Of a stretch of DNA of 15,183 nt, positions 1 through 8,289 are shown in pieces (position 1 is the first letter of the stretch; each line of letters begins with the position of its first letter). The stretch comes from Paracoccaceae bacterium (GTDB lineage: Bacteria > Pseudomonadota > Alphaproteobacteria > Rhodobacterales > Rhodobacteraceae), in contig WTGT01000234.1 of the NCBI GenBank assembly GCA_011523445.1, forward strand, positions 1 through 15,183. The letters run 5' to 3'. The position numbers were made by a program, and so were the translations under genes. Below the pieces are notes generated by a model. That model was not told where the DNA came from. It did not search any database and saw nothing but the letters and a program-made list of their open reading frames with translations.

Positions 1-2
1 CT

Positions 3-122
3 ACAGTATATTGTAATTTACCCATCATCAACTCCAAACCAATAATCCAGAAGAGTATCGGTATTTGTTCAAAAGATATTAGGGATATTGCTATCAGCTT
101 GATCGGATTGGATTGGCGGTAG
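3..122 (+). other. Open frame from the left edge, possible 3' end of an upstream gene
   Basis: One forward frame stays open from the first complete codon at position 3 to a TAG at 120-122, giving 39 residues that end in ISLIGLDWR. I do not recognise the peptide. An open stretch this short can occur by chance in AT-rich DNA, and no start is visible inside the window. It could equally be non-coding upstream sequence. Confidence 0.15.
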
Positions 123-143
123 TCTTAAACATCCAAACCATAA

Positions 144-160
144 ATGTAATTTAATTACAT
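144..160. promoter_or_regulatory. 17-bp dyad, candidate operator of the ABC importer
   Basis: ATGTAAT and its exact reverse complement ATTACAT flank a 3-base centre (TTA). The dyad ends 7 bases before the proposed -35 element of the importer promoter. Symmetry and position suit a repressor or activator site. That a regulator binds here is inference, and no regulator gene is in the window. Confidence 0.35.
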
Positions 161-167
161 ATTTTAG

Positions 168-196
168 TTGATTTATGAAATATATTGAAATAAAAT
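168..196 (+). promoter_or_regulatory. Candidate sigma-70-type promoter of the ABC importer
   Basis: TTGATT (168-173) and TAAAAT (191-196) are separated by exactly 17 bases. This would start transcription near 203 and leave a leader of about 40 bases before the ATG at 244. A second TTGACT at 203-208 was set aside because its start point would fall on the ribosome binding site. AT-rich context makes chance matches likely, so support is moderate. Confidence 0.4.
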
Positions 197-243
197 TACA
201 AATTGACTTGATACAAACATCTTTGAGAATTTAGGAGGCAACG

Positions 244-1515
244 ATGAATATCAAAACTTATTATTCAATGCTTGGCAAAGTGGTTTTGGGTGCAATTACA
301 GTTTTCGGAATAGGGGTATGGACTTCAACGGTCATTGCTGGTGGGCATTTATCTGGTGATATCACCATGATCAAAGGTCCGCATTCCGCCGATGAGGCCA
401 AGTTTGAGGCAATGATAATTGAGGATTTCAATGCCGTTGAACCAAATGTTAATGTTACATTCACCACATATGACTGGGCCAATATGAATGCGGAACTTAC
501 TGCAGGCTTTGCAAGCGGAAACCCTGCAGATGTACTTTATCTAGTCGATTTGATTTATCCGAATTATGCTCTGCAAGGTGCACTTTTTGACATGTCAGAT
601 CTGGTTAATTCTGATGAGTGGGGTAATGAAAGAGATCAAATTCCAGAATTTGCTTGGAACTTGGCTAAATCAGATGCTGGTACATGGGGTGTTCCAGTTC
701 TTGGGGCAGTATATAACATATTTATAAACAAAGATCTTTTATCTGAAGCTGGAGTATTGGATACTTGGAATAATTCCTATGCAGACATGATGGATGCAGC
801 TAAAATGACAACAGGTGATGGAGTTTATGGTTTTTCAGTACGGAGCAGAACAGGCGACTTTGCGTTTTGGGACTGGTTGCCTTATGTCCATAACGCAGGT
901 GCTGATTTGTTGAATGACGATTGGTCTGGTTGTGGTCTGTGGGGTGCAGAGGCGGCAACCCAGTTCTTGATTGATATACATGCCGCAGGGGTAACCCCGC
1001 CGATCGGTGCTATGTCCACACAAGAACAATTCGATCTCTTCAAGGGAGGTAAGATTGCGATTTATCATGGAGAGACACCCCAGATAGGCGCATTGAATGC
1101 AAATCCACCTGATTTCGATTGGGATGTCGCTTATGCACCTCCTGGAGAAAAAGGACAAACGGTCATGGGTAATTTCGGCATATTAAGTATAGCCAATGCC
1201 AGCCCCAACAAGGATGCTGCGTGGGAATTCATTAAACACTGGGCATCTGGTCCCCAGGTTGGTCGATTTGCTGAGCAGGTAAATTTACAGGTTGTTCGCG
1301 AGGATATCATTCCGGGTATGTTTGCCGACAATCCCGCAATGCAGAAAGTTCAACAAGAATTTGTTCCACGCGTTCAAGGCATTCAACCCCATCCACAAAT
1401 TTTGAAAATACTTCAATCGATTTGGCCAGTTGCCGAGCAGGCCTACCGTGGTGAAATGACTGGTGAAGAAGCCATCAAGCAAATGTGCGCCATAACCGAT
1501 GATATTATTGGTTAA
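244..1515 (+). CDS. ABC transporter extracellular solute-binding protein, family 1 (sugar type)
   Basis: This is the periplasmic binding protein of a CUT1-type importer; it captures a solute, probably a sugar or polyol, and delivers it to the two permeases encoded next. The 423-residue length fits the family. The N-terminus is a Sec signal peptide: Lys near the start, a hydrophobic stretch at about residues 12-30, and a likely cleavage after VIA near residue 32. The mature part has features common in family 1 binding proteins, including an NPADVLYL segment near residue 95, a QEQFDLFKGGKIAIYHG region and a late NKDAAWEFIKHW helix. An AGGAGG (233-238) lies 5 bases before the ATG, so the start is secure. 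It is first in an operon of four and is followed by a hairpin (1530-1549). The ligand cannot be read from the sequence. Confidence 0.9.
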   Translation: MNIKTYYSMLGKVVLGAITVFGIGVWTSTVIAGGHLSGDITMIKGPHSADEAKFEAMIIEDFNAVEPNVNVTFTTYDWANMNAELTAGFASGNPADVLYLVDLIYPNYALQGALFDMSDLVNSDEWGNERDQIPEFAWNLAKSDAGTWGVPVLGAVYNIFINKDLLSEAGVLDTWNNSYADMMDAAKMTTGDGVYGFSVRSRTGDFAFWDWLPYVHNAGADLLNDDWSGCGLWGAEAATQFLIDIHAAGVTPPIGAMSTQEQFDLFKGGKIAIYHGETPQIGALNANPPDFDWDVAYAPPGEKGQTVMGNFGILSIANASPNKDAAWEFIKHWASGPQVGRFAEQVNLQVVREDIIPGMFADNPAMQKVQQEFVPRVQGIQPHPQILKILQSIWPVAEQAYRGEMTGEEAIKQMCAITDDIIG

Positions 1516-1529
1516 TAATTTTAATTTTG

Positions 1530-1549
1530 GGGTCCCAGTTATGGGACCC
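1530..1549 (+). terminator. Intercistronic hairpin after the binding-protein gene
   Basis: GGGTCCCA and TGGGACCC form a perfect 8-bp stem around a GTTA loop, 14 bases after the stop codon. It can be lengthened by a G-T and a T-A pair. No T-run follows; the next bases are the small palindrome ACAATATTGT. It therefore looks like a stability element or partial terminator that keeps binding-protein transcript above permease transcript, as reported for other binding-protein operons. The role is inferred. Confidence 0.6.
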
Positions 1550-1569
1550 TACAATATTGTGGAAGAAAA

Positions 1570-2469
1570 ATAGTCAACAACATTAACCATAGGCATTTAC
1601 GCCGAAGATATAAACTCCGCCAAAATTTAACGGCCTATATTTTTCTTGCACCAGCACTGATATTTTTCGGGGTGTTTTTAATTTGGCCCGGATTAATACT
1701 ATTTACCCAAACATTCCAAACTGGTGGCATAATGTCACCAGCTGTATTCGTTGGAACAGACAATTGGGAAAAAACATTTGCTGACCCACTTGTCCTAAAG
1801 ACAATCTGGAACACAATACGTTACTGCTTAATTGCTATTCCAGTTGTTTTTGTAGTTGCGATGTTGATTGCACTCACTTTGAATTCGATAAGATTCGGTC
1901 AAACAGCGTTCAAGACAATCATTTACTACCCCACCTTACAACCAATTTTAATTGCTGCTCTCATGTTCACATTCGTATTACACCAGGATTTTGGTGTTCT
2001 AAATATCATTATGCGAGCGATTACCGGTGAACCAGTGAATTTTCTTGGTAATGAGGTTCTTGCCATGCCAACTATTGCGATGGTAGAGGTTTGGAAGGGT
2101 ATGGGGTTCTGGGCGTTATTGTTTTTGGCTGGCATACAGAATCTTCCCCGTGATCTGTATCATGCGGCTGAACTTGATGGTGCCGGACCATTCCGGCGTT
2201 TTTTCCAGTTAACATTGCCTTTACTCAAGCCAACATTCTTCTTTTCAGTGATATTTGCAACGATAGTAAATCTGCAAGTGTTTGATTCAATATTTATCCT
2301 AACAGATGGCGGTCCGTTTCATTCAACAGCTTCAACAACATGGTACATTTACCGTAGCTTGTTTACATTCAATGAACCTGGCTATGGTGCTACCCTTTCG
2401 TTTGTACTGGTAGTGGTAGTTCTTATTCTGACAGCTTTGCAATCTTACGCATTCCAGGACAGAAGCTGA
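1570..2469 (+). CDS. ABC transporter permease, MalF/UgpA type, with non-canonical or damaged start
   Basis: This inner-membrane subunit forms the import channel with the next gene product. It carries the EAA loop that docks on the ATPase (YHAAELDGAGPFRRFF...LPLLKP) and several hydrophobic helices. The first standard start in frame is GTG 1672, giving 265 residues, but that would begin in the middle of the first membrane helix. Upstream the same frame encodes a basic segment (HRHLRRRYKLRQ) and then NLTAYIFLAPALIFF, which is the usual N-terminus of this family. The frame is open back to a TAA at 1522-1524 and has no ATG, GTG or TTG in that stretch. ATA at 1570 follows GGAAG (1561-1565) and gives 299 residues, a normal family length, so I use it as the left limit. 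One A added to the run at 1566-1570 would instead join an upstream GTG at 1559. The stop overlaps the next ATG by one base. Confidence 0.8.
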   Translation: MVNNINHRHLRRRYKLRQNLTAYIFLAPALIFFGVFLIWPGLILFTQTFQTGGIMSPAVFVGTDNWEKTFADPLVLKTIWNTIRYCLIAIPVVFVVAMLIALTLNSIRFGQTAFKTIIYYPTLQPILIAALMFTFVLHQDFGVLNIIMRAITGEPVNFLGNEVLAMPTIAMVEVWKGMGFWALLFLAGIQNLPRDLYHAAELDGAGPFRRFFQLTLPLLKPTFFFSVIFATIVNLQVFDSIFILTDGGPFHSTASTTWYIYRSLFTFNEPGYGATLSFVLVVVVLILTALQSYAFQDRS

Positions 2470-3332
2470 TGCGAAGCCTAATCAGGAAAAAAAGAAATGC
2501 TGTTTCATTACAACCTACGGTTCCGATGGTCACGGTTTCGTATGGTGTTTTGCTGATTGCATCTGTCGTGTCGATCGTTCCTTTTTTGTATATTTTGTCT
2601 ACCTCGATTAAAGATACACGCTCACTATTTAGCTATCCACCCGATTGGATTCCAGATCAAATATTCTGGGGAAATTATGCAAAATTATTCAATGAAACTT
2701 CTTTTCTGAATTGGACCTTGAACACATTTGCAATTGGCCTGACAATTACAATTCTTAAGCTGATTATCGATGCAATGGCAGCTTATTCTCTTGCCAAATT
2801 GGAATTTGCAGGAAAAAGGTTGATTACTTCAACCCTGCTGATGGCAGTAGCCATACCGGTTGCAGCACTAATCATACCTTTATTTTTCATCATTCGTGAT
2901 ATGGGGCTGTTGAATACCTACTGGGCACTCATATTACCTGCATTGGCAAACCCACTTGGCATCTTTCTGTTACGTAGTTTTATTGTATCCCTACCAGATG
3001 ACCTTATTCATTCAGCGAGATTGGATGGTTCAAGTGAATTGAGGATTTTTACACACATGATTTTGCCGTTGATAAGTTCTGGTCTTGTTGTACATGCAAT
3101 ATTTACATTTATGTTGCAATATACAAATTTCCTTTGGCCACTGGTGGCAATCCAAACAGAGTCAAAGCAGGTACTTACCGTGGGAATTTCCAGTTTGAAA
3201 TCGAATTTCGTTATTGACTGGGGATTAATTTCTGCAGCATCTTTACTTGCGACCATACCGATCACCCTATTGTTTCTAGCGTTGCAAAGATTCTTTCTGG
3301 CTCAAAGTCTGTCCAGTGCACTAAAAGGTTGA
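2469..3332 (+). CDS. ABC transporter permease, MalG/UgpE type
   Basis: This is the second inner-membrane subunit of the importer, 287 residues, the usual length for the MalG side of CUT1 systems. It has a basic cytoplasmic start (RKKRNA), a first helix at about residues 20-45, the typical LSTSIK.TRSLFSYPPDWIP loop, and an EAA loop (IHSARLDGSSELRIF...LPLIS) that contacts the ATPase. The TGA of the first permease overlaps this ATG by one base (TGATG at 2467-2471), so translation is probably coupled. Its end abuts the ATPase gene. MalF-like then MalG-like order matches other CUT1 operons. The substrate is unknown. Confidence 0.9.
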   Translation: MRSLIRKKRNAVSLQPTVPMVTVSYGVLLIASVVSIVPFLYILSTSIKDTRSLFSYPPDWIPDQIFWGNYAKLFNETSFLNWTLNTFAIGLTITILKLIIDAMAAYSLAKLEFAGKRLITSTLLMAVAIPVAALIIPLFFIIRDMGLLNTYWALILPALANPLGIFLLRSFIVSLPDDLIHSARLDGSSELRIFTHMILPLISSGLVVHAIFTFMLQYTNFLWPLVAIQTESKQVLTVGISSLKSNFVIDWGLISAASLLATIPITLLFLALQRFFLAQSLSSALKG

Positions 3333-3334
3333 TC

Positions 3335-4405
3335 ATGGTAGATGCGGCAATAGAGTTTCATTCAGTAAGCAAGGTATATGGCGATTTTGTGGCCATTAAT
3401 AACTTTGACTTGACCATGACTCAGCGAGAGTTTTTGGTTTTACTTGGGCCGTCAGGATGTGGCAAGAGCACCATTCTCAAATTATTGGCAGGAATAGAGG
3501 ATCCAACCTCAGGTGAGATTTTCGTCAATGGTACCCTTGTGAATTACTTGCTTCCAAGGGATCGTAACGTAGCCATGGTCTTCCAGAACTATGCACTTTA
3601 TCCTCATATGACTGTGGCCCAGAATATAGCTTATCCATTAAAATCACGAGGAGGGACGAGGAATAGGGTTGTGATAGCTGAGAAAACCATGCAAGTGGCA
3701 AAGCTGGTCGAAATCACTGATCAACTTGAAAAAAGACCAGCGGCTCTTTCAGGTGGTCAACGTCAAAGAGCTGCACTTGCTCGTGCTTTGGTACGGGACC
3801 CAGAGGTATTTGTTATGGATGAACCACTGTCAAACCTTGATGCACAATTACGTGATAGCATGCGCTATCATTTAATGGAACTCCATCAAAGAATAGGCAA
3901 AGCGACGATTTATGTCACTCATGATCAGCATGAGGCGATGACAATGGCTGATAGGATTGTTGTCTTGAATAAAGGCAGTGTTCAGCAAGTTGGTACCCCT
4001 ATTGAAGTATTCAATTCACCGATTAACACATTTGTTGCTGGTTTCGTGGGGCACCCAAGAATGAATCTTGTTCCCGGGAAATCACTTGATAATAATTCAG
4101 TACAGGTTGGTGAGTTTAGCTTGGAAACAAATTGTAAGTCCAATTTGAAAGACACACCTGTAATAGTTGGGCTTCGTCCCACTGATGCCAAACCTGAAGC
4201 AGGATCAAATAATATCTCCGGTAAGGTTACAGCATGTGAATTCACAGGTACAGACACGATTGTGACCATTTCCACCCCAACTTTGGATGGTCTTCGCTTC
4301 CGACAAATTGATCCTGTTTCCAGTGTTGAAGGAGATACGGTTACCTTTTCATACTCACCAGAACATGTTCATGTTTTCAACCAGGATGGGCAGAGGATCG
4401 TTTGA
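3335..4405 (+). CDS. ABC transporter ATP-binding protein, MalK/UgpC type
   Basis: This cytoplasmic ATPase energises the importer as a homodimer. From the ATG at 3335 (356 residues) it shows Walker A GPSGCGKST (38-46), a Q-loop in VFQNYALYPHMT, the signature LSGGQ (138-142), Walker B ending in MDEP with D162 and E163, the D-loop SNLD, and the switch His in VTHDQHEAMT. About 120 further residues form the TOBE-type regulatory domain expected of MalK/UgpC relatives, with GLRPTDA as a landmark. A TTG two codons earlier (3329) overlaps the permease stop. I prefer the ATG because AAAAGG (3323-3328) is 6 bases from it. It is last in the four-gene operon. The family often serves several substrates, so it gives no ligand. 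Confidence 0.92.
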   Translation: MVDAAIEFHSVSKVYGDFVAINNFDLTMTQREFLVLLGPSGCGKSTILKLLAGIEDPTSGEIFVNGTLVNYLLPRDRNVAMVFQNYALYPHMTVAQNIAYPLKSRGGTRNRVVIAEKTMQVAKLVEITDQLEKRPAALSGGQRQRAALARALVRDPEVFVMDEPLSNLDAQLRDSMRYHLMELHQRIGKATIYVTHDQHEAMTMADRIVVLNKGSVQQVGTPIEVFNSPINTFVAGFVGHPRMNLVPGKSLDNNSVQVGEFSLETNCKSNLKDTPVIVGLRPTDAKPEAGSNNISGKVTACEFTGTDTIVTISTPTLDGLRFRQIDPVSSVEGDTVTFSYSPEHVHVFNQDGQRIV

Positions 4406-4434
4406 TTGACCCCTTACAATTGCCTTGAAATTTA

Positions 4435-4451
4435 CAAGAAAAGAGTTCTTG
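4435..4451. terminator. Weak hairpin between convergent genes
   Basis: CAAGAA and TTCTTG form a 6-bp stem with an AAGAG loop, 29 bases after the ATPase stop. The importer operon and dinB converge here. There is no clear T-run on either side, so an intrinsic terminator is not well supported. I see nothing else in the 157-base gap. Confidence 0.25.
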
Positions 4452-4562
4452 ATTGTCAATTGATAACGAATGAATTTTAAGATCCCATATTAAGGTTGAA
4501 ATCCCCAAATTGTACAGTGTGTTTACCTTTGTTGGAGTAGAAATAGGTGTATCAAATAACTT

Positions 4563-5819
4563 TCAATTTAGGGCTATCCCTTTTCTTAGGGCATTAGGGC
4601 CGAATTTTCTTCGCAATTCATCGGAAACATTTTCGACACGCTTTTGTGAGGCCAATTCGGGATTCAGTTCAAAGGATTGATTGATTTGTCGGGATTCGTT
4701 TTCCAGACCACTCAATCCAATCCCCAATAACCGGAAGGGAGCAAAGCCTTTCACCATGGGTTTCAGCAATGAACGTGCAACGGGGAATATCTGGCTTGCC
4801 AGATTTGTGGGGATTTTGAGAAGTTCCTGTCTGGTACGGACCTTGTGATTGTGCTGTTTCAATTTCAAGGTGACGGTGTTGCCCACCAATCCTTTTTCCT
4901 TGGCCCGGTCTGTAACCTTTTCCGTCAATCGCCAGGCATATCCCTCAAGTTTTTTATAATCCGAAATGTCGGTACTGAAAGTGGTCTCATTGGAAATACT
5001 CTTGATGGGTCTTGTGGCCTTTGTGATTCTATTATCCTCACCTCTGGACAGGTGCCATAATCGATTGCCATATTTGCCAAATTTTTCCTCAAGTTCTTCC
5101 TTGGGAACTTTTTGCAAGTCAAAAAAAGTAAACAACCCTTCCTTTTCAAGTTTTTTTTGAAATGCCTTCCCGACACCAGGAATTAAAGTGAGGGGTTTGT
5201 TCCCCAATACCTTGTTAATATCACCCGGACCAATAAGCGAGAACCCCTTTGGCTTTTCCAGATCCGAGGCAATTTTGGCCAGAAACTTGTTAATGGAAAG
5301 TCCAACCGAGCAAGTAATCCCAACTTCTCGTTCAATCCGGTTGACCAGTTTCACTACTAGTTGGGCTGGGGAGGTTTTATGAAGCAATGTGGTTCCGGAG
5401 AAATCCAGAAACGCTTCATCAACGGAAATTGTTTCAACCCGAGGTGTCAATTCCTTCATGAGCTTGACAATTTCCTTAGAAACAGCCGTATAAGATCCCA
5501 TTCTGGGTCTAACGATTACCGCTTCAGGACATAACTGCATCGCTTGATACATTGGCATTGCAGAGTGAACCCCCTTGATTCTGGCAATATAGCAAGCTGT
5601 TGAGACAACACCCCTGTTTCCTCCACCAATGATGACTGGTTTGTTGATCAGATCGGGGTTGTCCCTTTTTTCAACGGAAGCAAAGAAGGCGTCACAATCA
5701 ATATGCGCTATGTTCAACAATGACAATTCAGGGTGTGAAACAATTCTAGGTGATCGACATTCAGGACAAACTCCTTCCCCTTCGAACATCAGCTCACAAT
5801 TTCGGCACAATGATCTCAT
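4563..5819 (-). CDS. dinB: DNA polymerase IV (Y-family translesion polymerase) with N-terminal zinc ribbon
   Basis: This error-prone polymerase extends past DNA lesions. Numbering from the GTG at 5825, the acidic catalytic residues are D43 (AHIDCDAFFASVE) and D136/E137 (SVDEAFLD), and F48 sits at the steric-gate position that excludes ribonucleotides. A helix-hairpin-helix segment (LIPGVGKAFQKKL) and the little-finger domain follow. Before the polymerase core come about 35 extra residues with C7-x2-C10 and C20-x2-C23, a zinc-ribbon pattern I know from alphaproteobacterial DinB proteins. I chose ATG 5819 because it gives MRSLC, like relatives; GTG 5825 is possible and neither has a clear Shine-Dalgarno. 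The QINQSF segment near the C-terminus is at most a degenerate clamp-binding motif. The gene follows pyrF by about 20 bases. I saw no SOS box of the alphaproteobacterial type nearby. Confidence 0.92.
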   Translation of the reverse strand: MRSLCRNCELMFEGEGVCPECRSPRIVSHPELSLLNIAHIDCDAFFASVEKRDNPDLINKPVIIGGGNRGVVSTACYIARIKGVHSAMPMYQAMQLCPEAVIVRPRMGSYTAVSKEIVKLMKELTPRVETISVDEAFLDFSGTTLLHKTSPAQLVVKLVNRIEREVGITCSVGLSINKFLAKIASDLEKPKGFSLIGPGDINKVLGNKPLTLIPGVGKAFQKKLEKEGLFTFFDLQKVPKEELEEKFGKYGNRLWHLSRGEDNRITKATRPIKSISNETTFSTDISDYKKLEGYAWRLTEKVTDRAKEKGLVGNTVTLKLKQHNHKVRTRQELLKIPTNLASQIFPVARSLLKPMVKGFAPFRLLGIGLSGLENESRQINQSFELNPELASQKRVENVSDELRRKFGPNALRKGIALN

Positions 5820-5840
5820 GTTCACATATCAACCATGCAA

Positions 5841-6530
5841 TCAGGGGGGAAGAGTTTCGACTATATTCTCTATAACGGCCATGGGATCAGGAGATTGGGT
5901 AATGGCCCTCCCGACAACCAGATAATCTGATCCATTAAGGATTGCCTCACGTGGGCACAGGGTTCTTTTCTGATCATCCTTTTCAGAATTGGTCGGTCTG
6001 ATGCCAGGGGTGACGATCAGTTTAGATTTACCGTATTTCAGACCTCGAATTAACCCTACTTCCCGAGGCGAGGATATGACTCCGTCTGCACCGGCCTCAA
6101 AGGCAATTTCTGCTCTTCTACCCACCAAGGTGTCAAGGTCACCATTTTGATACAAGGCACCATCAAGATCTTCACGATCAAGCGAGGTTAGTATGGTTAT
6201 AGCCAGTATTTTGGTGGAAGATTCTCCTCGCCCCCTGACAGCAGCTTCAACAACATAGGGATCCCCATGAACCGTTAGAAAATCAAACTGGAATGCCGAC
6301 AAGGCCATAACAGCCTTTTCAACAGTATTTCCTATATCGAAGAGTTTCAAATCAAGGAAAACCCTTTTACCGTATTGCTCCTTCAGCTCCTTGCAAAACT
6401 CCAATCCTCCATTGGCAAGCATTATTTGCCCAACTTTATAGAACTTGATAGCAGGGCCCAATTTTTCCACCATTTTTCTGGCCTCATCGGGATAAGTATA
6501 ATCAAGTGCCAAAATCAAACGGTTATCCAT
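5841..6530 (-). CDS. pyrF: Orotidine 5'-phosphate decarboxylase
   Basis: PyrF makes UMP from orotidine monophosphate, the last step of de novo pyrimidine synthesis, in the cytoplasm. The protein has 229 residues from ATG 6530 and starts MDNRLILALDY, with D10 and K32 at the expected substrate-binding sites. The catalytic set D60, K62, D65 lies in FLDLKLFDIGNTV. Many bacteria have a His before the last Asp and a Pro after the Ile; the variant here resembles alphaproteobacterial enzymes. The phosphate-binding region VTPGIRP and the final DYLVVGRAIT are intact. An upstream in-frame ATG (6557) would add nine residues and was rejected. The start overlaps the end of the acyl-CoA synthetase gene by 8 bases, with GGAG and GGAAG just upstream, implying translational coupling. 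Confidence 0.94.
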   Translation of the reverse strand: MDNRLILALDYTYPDEARKMVEKLGPAIKFYKVGQIMLANGGLEFCKELKEQYGKRVFLDLKLFDIGNTVEKAVMALSAFQFDFLTVHGDPYVVEAAVRGRGESSTKILAITILTSLDREDLDGALYQNGDLDTLVGRRAEIAFEAGADGVISSPREVGLIRGLKYGKSKLIVTPGIRPTNSEKDDQKRTLCPREAILNGSDYLVVGRAITQSPDPMAVIENIVETLPP

Positions 6531-8289
6531 CTTCCAACATCTCCACCATTTTTTCACGCATGAGAAACTTTTGTGGCTTACCAGTGACAGTCATTGGAAA
6601 CTCCTCAACAAATCTGAAATACGATGGAATCTTGAAGTAAGCAACATTATCACCACAATATTCCTTAAGTTCTGACTCATTGAGTTTCATTCCTGGTTTG
6701 GTAATGATCCAAGCACATACTGATTCCCCTAGTTTTTCATCTGGGATACCAAAAACCTGAACGTCATTGACCTTCGGGTGACGGATTAGGTATTCCTCAA
6801 TTTCACGTGGGTATACATTTTCACCCCCACGAATGATCATATCCTTGACACGTCCTACTATGTTACAAAACCCCTCGTCATCAATTATTGCCAAATCACC
6901 TGAGTGCATCCACCCATTGATTATACTTTCATCAGTTTTTTCCTCGTCTTCCCAGTATCCTTTCATTACCGAGTACCCCTTGGTACAGAGTTCACCTTTA
7001 ACACCAACAGGAACGACTTCACCTTGGAGGTCGATGATCTTTACCTCCAAATGCGGATGAACCCTTCCAACTGTTTCACACCTTTTGTCAATTGGATCAT
7101 CCACAAAGCTTTGAAAGGACACGGGTGATGTTTCAGTCATACCGTAACAAATCGTGATCTCATTAAGGTTCAATTCATTGTTGACCCTTTTCATGATTTC
7201 TATTGGACAAGGAGCCCCTGCCATTATACCAGTTCGTAAACATGAAACATCGCGAGGAGAATTTTCCAGATCTTCCAACATCGCAAGAAACATGGTGGGA
7301 ACTCCGTAAACCGCTGTACAACGCTCATCCGAAAGAGCATTAAGTGTATTTGAAGCATTGAATGACTCACCTGGAAATATCATTGTAGCACCGCAACTTA
7401 TTGCTCCCAATACGCCCATTACCATTCCAAAGCAGTGGTATAGCGGAACGGGGATGGCAAGGCGATCAACTTCTTGCAGCTTAATTCGGTTCACCACAAA
7501 ACGAGCATTATTGACGATATTTTTGTGTGAAAGAGTTGCACCTTTGGGTAAACCGGTTGTACCGGAAGTAAATTGAATGTTGATCGCCTCATCTGGACAA
7601 AGCGTTTTATTAATTGCTTTTATCTTAATCTCTTGATCAGGCCCTCCCAGTTGCATCAAATCCGTGAATGAAAACATTCCAGGCCCCTGAACATCGTCCA
7701 TTACAACAATACTTTGAAGATGTGGTAGTTTGCTGGCCTGAAGCTGGCCTGGTCTGCAGGATTCCAATTCAGGAGCCAGTTTTCGTATCATTCCAACATA
7801 ATCTGATGTCTTGAATGACTTTGCAGAAATAAGGGCTTTGCAACCTACCTTATTCAAAACATATTCGAGTTCTGACAATCGGTAAGCAGGATTGATATTA
7901 ACGAGAATCAAACCAACGCAAGAAGTTGCGAATTGGGTAAGAACCCATTCAAGCCGATTGGGAGACCAAATTCCCACTCGATCACCCTTTGATAAACCCA
8001 GTGCCAACATTCCGGCTGCGAGTTTTTTTACAGCATCATGAAACTCATCATAACTTAGCCTGATTCCCTTGTCGCAGAATACCAAAGCTTCCCTGTCTCC
8101 AAACTTTGATACCGTTTTTTTCAATTGCTCCGGGATAGTCCTGTCAACCAATGAAGGAAAATTTGGTCCTCTCAGGTAAGACATCCCATCCAAAGGTAGG
8201 GAAACATTGGTAAACTCATTTTCAACCGGACCAATCCTTGAAATTTTGTCGATTGAACTTTCAGGTTGATTAGGCATTTTTCCAATCAT
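6523..8289 (-). CDS. AMP-dependent acyl-CoA synthetase (fatty-acyl-CoA ligase, ACSF2-like)
   Basis: This enzyme activates a carboxylic acid, probably a medium- or long-chain fatty acid, to its CoA thioester through an acyl-adenylate. It has 588 residues. The ANL-superfamily motifs are in order: the P-loop FTSGTTGLPKGATLSH near residues 238-255, YGMTETSP near 383, WMHSGDLA near 461, the hinge GRVKDMIIRGGENVYPREIEE near 480-500, and the C-terminal catalytic Lys in TVTGKPQK near 568. The N-terminal part (VGIWSPNRLEWVLTQFA, LVNINPAYR) is typical of the ACSF2-like group. Two ATGs (8289 and 8277) are possible; I saw no strong ribosome binding site for either. It is the first gene of the leftward unit, with pyrF and dinB downstream. 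Chain length preference cannot be read from the sequence. Confidence 0.88.
   Translation of the reverse strand: MIGKMPNQPESSIDKISRIGPVENEFTNVSLPLDGMSYLRGPNFPSLVDRTIPEQLKKTVSKFGDREALVFCDKGIRLSYDEFHDAVKKLAAGMLALGLSKGDRVGIWSPNRLEWVLTQFATSCVGLILVNINPAYRLSELEYVLNKVGCKALISAKSFKTSDYVGMIRKLAPELESCRPGQLQASKLPHLQSIVVMDDVQGPGMFSFTDLMQLGGPDQEIKIKAINKTLCPDEAINIQFTSGTTGLPKGATLSHKNIVNNARFVVNRIKLQEVDRLAIPVPLYHCFGMVMGVLGAISCGATMIFPGESFNASNTLNALSDERCTAVYGVPTMFLAMLEDLENSPRDVSCLRTGIMAGAPCPIEIMKRVNNELNLNEITICYGMTETSPVSFQSFVDDPIDKRCETVGRVHPHLEVKIIDLQGEVVPVGVKGELCTKGYSVMKGYWEDEEKTDESIINGWMHSGDLAIIDDEGFCNIVGRVKDMIIRGGENVYPREIEEYLIRHPKVNDVQVFGIPDEKLGESVCAWIITKPGMKLNESELKEYCGDNVAYFKIPSYFRFVEEFPMTVTGKPQKFLMREKMVEMLEDG

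Noticed and set aside
203..231. TTGACT as the -35 of the importer promoter
   Set aside because: Its -10 (AGAATT) is weak and transcription would start inside or after the ribosome binding site.
6531..6557. Longer pyrF start at 6557
   Set aside because: It adds nine residues not seen in the family (MKKWWRCWK) and deepens overlap with the acyl-CoA synthetase gene; ATG 6530 matches the usual N-terminus.
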